Positions 54,730 to 62,158 of a DNA stretch of 64,000 nt are shown here, in pieces. The position numbers were made by a program, and so were the translations under genes. How positions within the stretch are numbered: position 1 is the stretch's first letter; each line of letters starts with the position of its first letter. The stretch spans positions 3,534,001-3,598,000 of the forward strand of contig NZ_CP166730.1 of the NCBI RefSeq assembly GCF_041320665.1, read 5' to 3'. The notes under the pieces are model-generated. The model was given only the letters and a program-made list of their open reading frames with translations. It ran no database searches and was not told where the DNA came from. Origin of the DNA: Comamonas sp. GB3 AK4-5. Lineage in GTDB: Bacteria; Pseudomonadota; Gammaproteobacteria; Burkholderiales; Burkholderiaceae_C.

Positions 54730-56355
54730 TCAGGCCTCCAGTGCCGGCAGCGCCTGTCGCGCGGCCAGTGCAGGCTGGGCATAGGTCAGCGTGGTTGCCG
54801 TGCCCTTGAACACGCTGACGGCCTGCACCAGCGCCTGGGCCTGAGCCTCCAGCGACTGGGCTGCGGCGGCCGATTCCTCCACCAGGGCCGCGTTGGACTG
54901 GGTGACCTGGTCCATCTGCATCATGGCCTGGTTGATCTGCTCGATGCCATGGGTCTGGTCTTCGCTGGCCTCGCTGATCTCGTTCATGATGTCCGCCACG
55001 CGGCGCACGCTGACCACGATTTCGTCCATGGTACTGCCGGCTTTTTCCACCAGCGTGCAGCCGTTGCCGACGTTGTTGACCGACTCGTCGATCAGGCCCT
55101 TGATTTCCTTGGCGGCCTCGGCTGAGCGGCCGGCCAGGGAGCGCACCTCGGAGGCCACCACGGCAAAGCCCCGGCCCTGCTCGCCTGCGCGGGCCGCTTC
55201 CACGGCGGCGTTCAGCGCCAGGATATTGGTCTGGAAGGCAATGCCGTCAATGATGCCGATGATGTCGGCGATCTTGCGCGACGAGGTGTTGATGGCTTCC
55301 ATGGTGTGCACCACTTCGCCCACCACCTGGCCACCGCGCACGGCGACCTTGGAGGCGGTTTCGGCCAGCTCGGCAGCCTGGCGGCCGTTGGCGAAGTTCT
55401 GGCTCACGGTGCCGGCCAGCTCCTGCATGGCGGCCGTGGTTTCTTCCAGCGCACTGGCCTGCTCCTCGGTGCGGCCCGACAAATCCAGGTTGCCGGTGGC
55501 AATTTGCGAGGTGGCCGTGGCAATCGCATCGCTGCCGTTACGCACCTCGCCCACGATGTCCGAAAGGCTGTGGTTCATGGTCTGCAAGGCCATCAGCAGC
55601 TGACCGGTTTCATCCTGGCTGCGCACGGTGATGCGGCTGCCCAGATCACCTGCGGCCACGGCCTGGGCCACTTGCACGGCTTCACCCAGCGGCCGGGTGA
55701 TGGCGCGGGTGATGCGCCAGGCCAGGAACAGGCCCAGCCACATGGCTGAAAAACCAATACCCGCCACCCACAGGCGAGCGGACTGGGTGTCGTCCACCGC
55801 CTTGTGGCCGGCATCCACCACCAGCTGCTTTTCGATCACGGCCAGGGCATCGGCGTTTTGCTGCACCTGCCCCAGCTGCACCAGGGTGGTGCCCAGCAGC
55901 TCCTGGCGGGCCGCATCATCCTGGCCGGCGTCCAGCAGCTCGTAAAAGCGCTTTTGCGATTCCACATACAGGCCGCGCGCGGCCTCGGCCTTTTTCAGCA
56001 GATCGCGTGCTTCGGGGCGCTTGATCTGCTCATTGAGCAGATTGAACGCAGCCACAAAGCGCTCGCGGCCCTGTGTGATCTCGGTACGCAAGACCTGACG
56101 CTCGGCCGGCGCGCTGACCAGCTGCTGCACCGTGCGCCGGGCATTGGCCAGGGCAATGGTGCTGAGGGTATTGGCCGCTTCGGTCTTGACCCATTCCACA
56201 TCGATGATGTCGCGCGTGGTGTGGCCCACGCTGGTCAAGCGCACCACGGACACCACGAGGATGATGAACATCAAGACATTGATGGTGAAAAAGGCCAAGC
56301 CCAGCTTGGCGCCAATACGCAGGCTGCCACCTGCGGTGAATGAGGGAAGAGGCAT
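54730..56355 (-). CDS. Methyl-accepting chemotaxis protein (Tar/Tsr type with 4HB sensor)
   Basis: The 541-residue chemoreceptor has a first membrane helix (LGLAFFTINVLMFIILVVSVV), a periplasmic four-helix-bundle sensor of about 150 residues, a second membrane helix (LWVAGIGFSAMWLGLFLAW), a HAMP domain and the cytoplasmic coiled-coil with the hairpin tip IIGIIDGIAFQTNILALNAAVEAARAGEQGRGFAVVASEVR. The C-terminus lacks a CheR-docking pentapeptide such as NWETF. The haemerythrin gene follows within 3 bp. Confidence 0.93.
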   Translation of the reverse strand: MPLPSFTAGGSLRIGAKLGLAFFTINVLMFIILVVSVVRLTSVGHTTRDIIDVEWVKTEAANTLSTIALANARRTVQQLVSAPAERQVLRTEITQGRERFVAAFNLLNEQIKRPEARDLLKKAEAARGLYVESQKRFYELLDAGQDDAARQELLGTTLVQLGQVQQNADALAVIEKQLVVDAGHKAVDDTQSARLWVAGIGFSAMWLGLFLAWRITRAITRPLGEAVQVAQAVAAGDLGSRITVRSQDETGQLLMALQTMNHSLSDIVGEVRNGSDAIATATSQIATGNLDLSGRTEEQASALEETTAAMQELAGTVSQNFANGRQAAELAETASKVAVRGGQVVGEVVHTMEAINTSSRKIADIIGIIDGIAFQTNILALNAAVEAARAGEQGRGFAVVASEVRSLAGRSAEAAKEIKGLIDESVNNVGNGCTLVEKAGSTMDEIVVSVRRVADIMNEISEASEDQTHGIEQINQAMMQMDQVTQSNAALVEESAAAAQSLEAQAQALVQAVSVFKGTATTLTYAQPALAARQALPALEA

Positions 56356-56601
56356 GGAAAAGAGAAGAAGGGAACAAGCCAAAAAATGCCCCACTGTCTA
56401 GCAGCGGGCGTCAAACATCTATTGATACACCAAGTAACAACTTATCACGCCTGACTTACCGCAAGCTTTACGCGAATTCCCCTCCCCCAAGGCGCAGCGG
56501 CCACGCAAGCCCATTGCGCCGCCACGCCCGCAAGGCCCCAGCACCCACGGCGGCCACACAGCCTTTGCAAGCTTCACGTAAGCATGCACTACCATGCAGG
56601 C

Positions 56602-56790
56602 ATGCAATCTTTATTCGCTTCTCCCATTTCTCTTCGCTGGCTGCGCCGTGGCGCCCTCACCCTGGCCGCTGGCCTGTGCCTGGCACTGACGGCCTGCGGC
56701 GGCACCATGGCCTCCAATGCGGGCAGCAGCTCGGGCAGCGGCATCACGGTGTTTGGCGACATCGACGCCAACGCCTCACGCACCCGCTGA
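56602..56790 (+). CDS. Small lipoprotein
   Basis: I do not recognise a named family. The 62-residue product has an Arg-rich start and a hydrophobic stretch ending in the lipobox LTACGG, then a Ser/Gly-rich mature part of about 28 residues ending GITVFGDIDANASRTR. Small lipoproteins with a conserved VFGDID-type tail look real, but the function is unknown. The ATG at 56602 is chosen; one six codons earlier is possible. Confidence 0.6.
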   Translation: MQSLFASPISLRWLRRGALTLAAGLCLALTACGGTMASNAGSSSGSGITVFGDIDANASRTR

Positions 56791-56804
56791 CAACGCCCCG
56801 CCCA

Positions 56805-56840
56805 TAAAAAATGCCCCGCCAGGCAAGGCCTGCGGGGCAT
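56805..56840 (-). terminator. Terminator of the putP remnant
   Basis: ATGCCCCGC and GCGGGGCAT form a stem with an A-run on the plus side, which reads as a T-run after the stem on the minus strand. It lies 24 bp after the end of the putP remnant. Confidence 0.8.
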
Positions 56841-56863
56841 GGGCACACGGCGAAAGCGCTGGC

Positions 56864-57364
56864 TTATCCGCCGTGGGCAGCGATGTCGCGCTCCACTTCG
56901 GCGTGGATGGCCTGCACCCGTGCAGAGGGGCCCTTGCCCAACAGGCTCACCAGCACAATGGCCAGGCTGGACAGTGCAAAGCCCGGCACGATCTCATACA
57001 GCTTGAACCACTGGTATTGCTGCCACACCAGCACGGTGACGGCACCCACCACCATGCCGGCCAAGGCGCCATTGCGCGTCATGCGCGGCCACAGCAGCGA
57101 CAGCAGCACCAGCGGGCCAAAGGCCGCACCAAAACCGGCCCAGGCATTGCTGACCATGGACAGCACCTTGCTGTCCGGATCCTGGGCAATGGCGATGGCC
57201 ACCACCGCCACCGCCACCGCAAACACCATGGCCCGGCCGAACCAGACCAGCTCTTGCTGGCTGGCCTGCTTGCGCAAAAAGGTTTTGTAGATGTCTTGCG
57301 TCAACGCACTGGAGCACACCAGCAGCTGGCAGGACAGGGTGCTCATCACCGCAGCCAGCAAGAT
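56864..57364 (-). pseudogene. putP: C-terminal remnant of sodium/proline symporter PutP
   Basis: About 165 residues match the C-terminal third of PutP: AGILLAAVMSTLSCQLLVCSSALTQDIYKTFLRKQAS, then QELVWFGRAM, SNAWAGFGAAFGPLVLLSLLW and MTRNGALAGM, up to the normal-looking end. The N-terminal two thirds (about 325 residues, with the sodium-binding core) are gone, and the sequence before AGILL is unrelated. The first helix also seems to lack four residues compared with E. coli PutP (GILLSAILAAVM). No start codon with a credible N-terminus exists. A deletion between this point and the LrgA gene is the simplest cause. Confidence 0.85.
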
Positions 57365-57828
57365 GCCGGCCACACTGGTTGCAGCCCGAGCGCTACAGAC
57401 AGCGCTGGTGCATGGCACGGGCGAAACCGGGCATTCTAGTTGCCTGCGCCAACCGCCCCGGCGCAGCCCGGCCTGGCCACCCGCTGCTGCGGCCCGCACC
57501 GCCATGTGGGCACTCACCTGCACCCGACACACAGGCCGCCGAAAGCTTCCCATACCTAAAAATCTAGGCATTTACCCTGAGTCTTCCCCACAGCTTGCTT
57601 GCACAACCCTGTGGACAAGTCGTTCCCGCCGCGTGCAAAGCAGATGTAAGCAATTGATTTTATTGAACCCTTATTAAGCTGCCCAGAAAGCAGGCAGGGC
57701 GCACAGGCTTGCGGGCTCGCCCAGCCTGCCGCCGCCATCACGCCTAGACTGCACGCCTGCGCGGCCATGGGCTCTCAACAGATGCTCGCCGCCGTACCGA
57801 TTGTTCTTCTGGATGGAGTGTGGAGCGC
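57365..57828. other. 464 bp gap between the putP remnant and LrgA, no gene seen
   Basis: This stretch replaces the missing 5' part of putP. It becomes A/T-rich around 57640-57690 (TGATTTTATTGAACCCTTATTAAG), where a promoter for the LrgA/LrgB pair could lie. TGTGGACAA at 57610-57618, a near match to a DnaA box, stands alone. No protein-coding signal was found. Confidence 0.4.
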
Positions 57829-58203
57829 ATGTTGCAGGCCTTGCTGGTGCTTTTCGTTTTTCAGTGGCTGGGCCAGATGCTGGTCACCGCCCTGGCGCTG
57901 CCGTTTCCCGGTGCCCTGGCCGGCACCTTGCTGCTCTTGCTGGCCCTGCTGTGGAAGAACACGCTGCCGGCCTGGCTGGAGCAGACCGGCCATTTCCTGC
58001 TGCAAAACATGATGCTGCTGTTCATTCCCACCATCGCCGGGGTGATACTGCACTTTGACCGCCTCTCGCGCGAATGGCTGCCCTTTGTGGCTTCTTGCGT
58101 GCTGGGCGCCTTGCTCACGCTGGCCGCCACCGCTCTGACCTTCAAATGGATGATGGGCCGCGAACGCGCCCGCCACGGCAATGCCGCGGAGGACCAGGCA
58201 TGA
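57829..58203 (+). CDS. CidA/LrgA-family membrane protein
   Basis: The 124-residue protein has four hydrophobic helices (LLVLFVFQWLGQMLVTAL, PFPGALAGTLLLLLALLW, FLLQNMMLLFIPTIAGVILHF, VASCVLGALLTLAATAL) in the pattern of CidA/LrgA/YohJ, holin-like proteins linked to murein hydrolase control or pyruvate export. The start is the ATG at 57829 with GGAG upstream; a GTG at 57820 is the alternative. It overlaps the LrgB gene by ATGA. Confidence 0.85.
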   Translation: MLQALLVLFVFQWLGQMLVTALALPFPGALAGTLLLLLALLWKNTLPAWLEQTGHFLLQNMMLLFIPTIAGVILHFDRLSREWLPFVASCVLGALLTLAATALTFKWMMGRERARHGNAAEDQA

Positions 58204-58928
58204 ACGAGGCCCTTTACCTCAGCCTGAACCGCACCCTGGTCAGCATGCAGGCCGGCCCCCTGCCCTGGCTGATTCTGACCATTGCCTGCTATCTGGCCGC
58301 CGTCTGGCTGTACAAGCGCAGCGGCCAGCAGCCCTGGCTGATTCCCGTGTTCACCGCCGTGCCGGTGATTGTCTGCGTGCTGCTGCTCACCGGCACGCCC
58401 TATGCCATCTACCAGCAGGGCACGGCTTGGCTCAGCCTGCTGGTGGGCCCGGCCACCGTGGCCCTGGCCCTGCCGCTGTATGCCCAGCGCGCGCGCATTC
58501 GCCGGCTGTGGCGGCCGATTGCCGTCTCGCTGACGGTGGGCTGCATCGTGGCCCTGCTGTCGGCCGTGGGCATTGCCTGGGTGCTCGGGGGATCGATGGA
58601 AAGCATCGTCTCGCTGGCGCCCAAGTCGGCCACCATCCCCATCGCCCTGCCGCTGGCGGAGCGCTTTGGCGGCCTGCCCTCGTTGGCCGCCGTGGCCGTG
58701 GCCATCACCGGCATTGCCGGCACCATTCTGGCGCCCTGGCTGCTGCGCCGCCTGCACTGCACCGACCCCGCCGTGGAAGGCTTTGCCCTGGGCTTGACGG
58801 CCCACGCCATAGGCACGGCCCGCAGCATTCAGATCCACCCCACGGCCGGCGCCTTTTCAGCCCTGGCCATGGGGCTCAACGGTGTGGCCACCGCCGTCGC
58901 CATGCCGCTGCTGATGGCTTTGCTGTAA
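58200..58928 (+). CDS. LrgB/CidB-family membrane protein
   Basis: The 242-residue protein is the partner of the LrgA-type protein. It has about seven helices and the family signature SLAPKSATIPIALPLAERFGGLPSLAAVAVAITGIAGTI, followed by GLTAHAIGTARSIQ. Known members act with LrgA in programmed lysis control, pyruvate or glycolate transport. The ATGA overlap makes the two a coupled pair. Confidence 0.92.
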   Translation: MNEALYLSLNRTLVSMQAGPLPWLILTIACYLAAVWLYKRSGQQPWLIPVFTAVPVIVCVLLLTGTPYAIYQQGTAWLSLLVGPATVALALPLYAQRARIRRLWRPIAVSLTVGCIVALLSAVGIAWVLGGSMESIVSLAPKSATIPIALPLAERFGGLPSLAAVAVAITGIAGTILAPWLLRRLHCTDPAVEGFALGLTAHAIGTARSIQIHPTAGAFSALAMGLNGVATAVAMPLLMALL

Positions 58929-58982
58929 ATCCTCTTTTGTTCTTTGCCAAGTCTTCGACTTGGTGGGTGAATCGTTTCGAGG

Positions 58983-59342
58983 CGCCCATACAGCGCTTCA
59001 TGCTTTGTTGCTCGCCCTTGCCGTATTAAGAGCATGCTTACGGTCTCTACGCAGGCGCGTTGGAGCGCAATCGGGATGAGTTCGAAGTGATGAGGCGCAG
59101 CTTGCACCCGTGTGCAAGCAAGCTTCAGCGCGAAGAAATCGCCCGATTTCGCTCCAACCCTTCGGGCCAGTGCCTTTGCGGGCGGTCTACGTCGTTGCGA
59201 ATCCTCGCAATAGCGCGGCTATTGCTGCGGTATCGCGCCTTGTATCCCATCCCGCAAAGACACTGGCGCGCCGCGAGGAGATCGTAAGCACGCTCTTCAC
59301 TGTCTGCGGGCGAGACGCCGCGCCTGAAGCGCTGTCTGGGCG
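58983..59342. repeat. 360 bp nested inverted-repeat element
   Basis: The outer ends are an 18 bp inverted repeat, CGCCCATACAGCGCTTCA at 58983-59000 and its partner at 59325-59342. Inside is a second inverted repeat, AAGAGCATGCTTACGGTCTC at 59028-59047 and its partner at 59278-59297 (18 of 20 match). Within that lie two further palindromic halves: 59059-59075 with 59142-59158 (16 of 17) enclosing CTTGCAC/GTGCAAG, and 59167-59182 with 59251-59266 (15 of 16) enclosing GCAATAGC/GCTATTGC. The outer part alone occurs at 22715-22807. No protein is encoded. Confidence 0.8.
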
Positions 59343-59467
59343 TTGCGGAGGGCGATCCGGCGCCCTCTCGTCTTCTCTGGCCCGCTCCGGCCAACCATCG
59401 TCAGTCGCTTCGCTCCCAGAACAGGAGCTGCTAAAGCTTATCTACTCTCCGCTCCAGCCTGTTTTTT

Positions 59468-60427
59468 CTAGTTTTGCCCAGCCCTGCGCCGCCAGCCCCA
59501 GACTGCGCCCAGGATCAGGGCCATGCCCAGCCATTGCGCAGTCGTGGGCCAGGTGCCAAACCACAGCAGGTCCACCAGCAAGGCCATGGCCGGGTAGATA
59601 AAGGACAGGCCGGCAATGGCCTGGGCCGGCAGGCGCTGGAAAGCGGCATACATCAGCGTGTACATGCAGGCCGTGTGCACCAGGCCCAGCACCAGCACCG
59701 CCGTCCAGGCCCGGGCGTTGAACACCGGCGCCCCGCCCCAAAGCCACACCGGCCCTGCCAGCACCAGCGCACCCAGGCCCATTTGCAGCATGGCAATTTG
59801 TGCCGCAGGAATGCGCTGCAGGCGCTGGGTGAGCAGCGTGGCCACCGCATACAGGCTGGCGGCCAGCAGCGCCAGGGCCACTCCGGGCCAGGTGGTGCTA
59901 GCAGTCTGGCCGCCCTCCAGGCCGCTGCTCAGCGCCACGCCCAGCAGGGCCAGGCCCAGCCAGGGCAGGCGGCGCAGCGGCAAGGCCTGCCCCAGAAACA
60001 GCGCCGCCAGCACCAGCAGCACAAAGGGCTGCACGTGATAGACCACAGTGGCCACGGCAATGCTGCTGTAGCCATAGGCGCTGAACAAGGCGATCCAGTT
60101 GCACACCAGGGCCACCCCGCCCAGGCCCAGCCAGCCCCATTCTCGGCGCGTGGGCGCCACCCACTGGCGTGCACACACCACCCAGACCGCCAGGCCCAAC
60201 CCTCCCAGCAGGCAGCGCAGCCACACCACCCACAGCGCAGGCAGCCCACTTTCCACCACCAACAAACCGATGGTGCCGGACAGTGCCATGGCCAGCACCA
60301 TGCGCCAGCTACCGCCTTGGAGGGCTGGCGGTGAGGCCGCGGCTACCGGCATGGATGGAGGTAAAGCGGTGCTGCGGTCTGCAGCGTCATGGGAATGCAA
60401 TGTCGTCATGCCCCTAGCGTCGTTCAT
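59468..60427 (-). CDS. EamA/DMT-family transporter
   Basis: The 319-residue inner-membrane protein has ten helices in two EamA repeats. The first repeat starts MVLAMALSGTIGLLVVESGLPALWVVWLRCLLGGLGLAVWV, the second TTWPGVALALLAASLYAVATLLTQRLQRI. It has a hydrophilic N-terminal tail of about 40 residues. Family members export amino acids, nucleobases or other metabolites. It is divergent from a LysR gene, which probably controls it. Confidence 0.9.
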   Translation of the reverse strand: MNDARGMTTLHSHDAADRSTALPPSMPVAAASPPALQGGSWRMVLAMALSGTIGLLVVESGLPALWVVWLRCLLGGLGLAVWVVCARQWVAPTRREWGWLGLGGVALVCNWIALFSAYGYSSIAVATVVYHVQPFVLLVLAALFLGQALPLRRLPWLGLALLGVALSSGLEGGQTASTTWPGVALALLAASLYAVATLLTQRLQRIPAAQIAMLQMGLGALVLAGPVWLWGGAPVFNARAWTAVLVLGLVHTACMYTLMYAAFQRLPAQAIAGLSFIYPAMALLVDLLWFGTWPTTAQWLGMALILGAVWGWRRRAGQN

Positions 60428-60459
60428 TGCGCGCAGCGCATCAATTCATCGCTATTCAA

Positions 60460-60488
60460 TTTACTATTGCACGCCATTCAACAGTAAA
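60460..60488. promoter_or_regulatory. Candidate LysR operator between EamA and LysR genes
   Basis: An inverted repeat TTTACT (60460-60465) and AGTAAA (60483-60488) with a 17 bp spacer lies in the 68 bp A/T-rich gap between the two divergent genes, directly before the LysR start. Confidence 0.4.
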
Positions 60489-60495
60489 GCGGTTT

Positions 60496-61434
60496 ATGCG
60501 CAACGAACACGCCCTGGTGCCCGAGATGCTGGTGTTTGCCACCGTGGTGGAGCTGCGTGGTTTTGCCGCCGCCGCACGCCGGCTGGAGCTGACCACCTCG
60601 GCCGTCAGCCGCAGCGTGGGCCGGCTGGAGGCACATTGGGGCGCCAAGCTGCTGCACCGCACCACCCGCTCCGTCTCGCTGACCGAGCTGGGCGCCGAGG
60701 TCTATGTCGGCTGCGCCCGTATGGCCCAGCTGGCGCGTGAGGTGCACGCCACCGCCGGCCACTATGGCGACACCCCGCGCGGCAGGGTGAGGATGACGGC
60801 GCCCGAGGTGTTTGGCGAGACCTGGCTGGCACCGCAGCTGCCTGCCTTTCGCACACGCTGGCCGGAGGTGGAGCTGTCGGTCCAGCTGACGGACCGCATG
60901 GTGGACCTGACGGAAGAAGGCCTGGACCTGGGCATACGCCTCACCACGGCGGCACAGCTGCCGCCCGGCATGGTGGCGCGGGCCCTGTGCCAGGTGCGCT
61001 ATATCGCCGTGGCCTCGCCCGAATGCTTGCGCCTGCTGCCTGCGCCGCTGGAACACCCCGGCGACCTGGCCAACCAGCCCTGCATCACCCTGGGCTATGG
61101 CGAGTTTCAGAACCAGCTGTGCTGGGAACCGCAAGACGCGGCCGGGCAGGCAATGCCCCAAACCCCGGTGGAGTTGCGCGTGCATGCGCCGCTGTCCATC
61201 AGCAGCAGCGTGGGCATTCTGGCCCTGGCCCTGCGCCACCAGGGCGTGGGCATCGTGGTCGACTTTGCCGCGCGCGAAGCCCTGACCCAGGGCCGGCTGG
61301 TGCAGCTGTTTCCTGGCTGGCAACTGGCCGGCCCCTATGCCACGCGCACGGCCTACGCGCTCTACCCACCCACACGCCATCTGCCACTGAAGGTGCGGGC
61401 GTTGATTGACCACCTGGCCCGGGGTGACGACTGA
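60496..61434 (+). CDS. LysR-family regulator
   Basis: The 312-residue protein has the LysR helix-turn-helix (EMLVFATVVELRGFAAAARRLELTTSAVSRSVGRLEAHWGAKLLHRTTRSVSLTELG) and a CrgA-type effector domain (GRVRMTAPEVFGETWLAPQLPAFRTRWPEVELSVQLTDRMVDLTEEGLDLGIRL). The ATG at 60496 gives the normal short N-terminus. It is divergent from the EamA gene. Confidence 0.92.
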   Translation: MRNEHALVPEMLVFATVVELRGFAAAARRLELTTSAVSRSVGRLEAHWGAKLLHRTTRSVSLTELGAEVYVGCARMAQLAREVHATAGHYGDTPRGRVRMTAPEVFGETWLAPQLPAFRTRWPEVELSVQLTDRMVDLTEEGLDLGIRLTTAAQLPPGMVARALCQVRYIAVASPECLRLLPAPLEHPGDLANQPCITLGYGEFQNQLCWEPQDAAGQAMPQTPVELRVHAPLSISSSVGILALALRHQGVGIVVDFAAREALTQGRLVQLFPGWQLAGPYATRTAYALYPPTRHLPLKVRALIDHLARGDD

Positions 61435-61775
61435 ATGCGGGCTGCCACGCAGTGGTGCGGCCACATCGGATGATGCTGATTTCAGGAGCTGCTGGTGCAC
61501 GCCCTGTCTGCATGAAGTGCCGTTTTAGTGTGAAGTGAGTTTTAGGGCACTCATTTCCAGGTGCTGCCATGGAGAGACAGAGCTGCTTGCCATGGGTGAA
61601 AACTGCGTCGTGTCGGAGAAAATCTTGCCCGTGAAAATTCTGACCAAACCGGGGTTTTATGGACTTCGGCATTCGGCCAGGAGCTGTCGAAAACCAGGGG
61701 CCGTTTTCGGGTAGGCTTGCTGTAAGCGCCAGTGTCGTTATTGCAATGCGAACCTAACTTTGAGCACAAATTTTT
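61435..61775. other. 341 bp gap, less GC-rich, no gene seen
   Basis: Composition falls from here towards the insertion sequence. I see no coding frame with family character, no terminator and no clear promoter. This marks the edge of a probable accessory stretch. Confidence 0.35.
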
Positions 61776-62078
61776 ATGACACCCCAGCAGAAAAAACAGC
61801 TCAGCTACGCGAAAGATCGACGGAACACGTACGGCGAAAACAATAAATCCTCACGTAAGAACATTCCTCTTGCCAAAGCTCTCGACATTCGATCTGAACG
61901 TCGTGCCCAAGACTCAGCGCTGGCAAAGGCCGTTGTGGCCCAAGACGTTAATCAACTGGATGAAGTTGAGAACTCCGTTCGATCAACGAAGCCAAGGCAA
62001 TGGCGGAAATGGCCTGACCAGCCGCTTGGAGACGTTCTCATCCGCAAGAGCCTTCTCTCGGGGAAGAATGAGGTCTAA
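61776..62078 (+). CDS. Small orphan protein, hypothetical
   Basis: I do not recognise this 100-residue basic protein. It starts MTPQQKKQLSYAKDRRNTYGEN, with a Lys/Arg/Gln-rich N-terminal half and no membrane segment, which suggests a soluble nucleic-acid-associated or regulatory protein. Its base composition is lower in G/C than that of the core genes. It has no same-strand neighbour; the insertion sequence starts 80 bp downstream. The ribosome-binding site is weak. Confidence 0.5.
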   Translation: MTPQQKKQLSYAKDRRNTYGENNKSSRKNIPLAKALDIRSERRAQDSALAKAVVAQDVNQLDEVENSVRSTKPRQWRKWPDQPLGDVLIRKSLLSGKNEV

Positions 62079-62158
62079 GTTCATTGTTCTCTGAAAGTTG
62101 CATTGAGTGGCTGCCTCCGGACGCTGACTCCATGAGCATCGACAGGCTGCTTGGGGTC

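Noticed and set aside
57610..57618. TGTGGACAA boxes here and at 63948-63956 as a possible replication origin
   Set aside because: Single isolated near-matches to a DnaA box, with no cluster, no A/T-rich unwinding region and no dnaA/dnaN nearby.
59041..59297. Open frames inside the nested palindrome
   Set aside because: They are short, lack ribosome-binding sites and consist of palindromic DNA read through. The region is better explained as a repeat.
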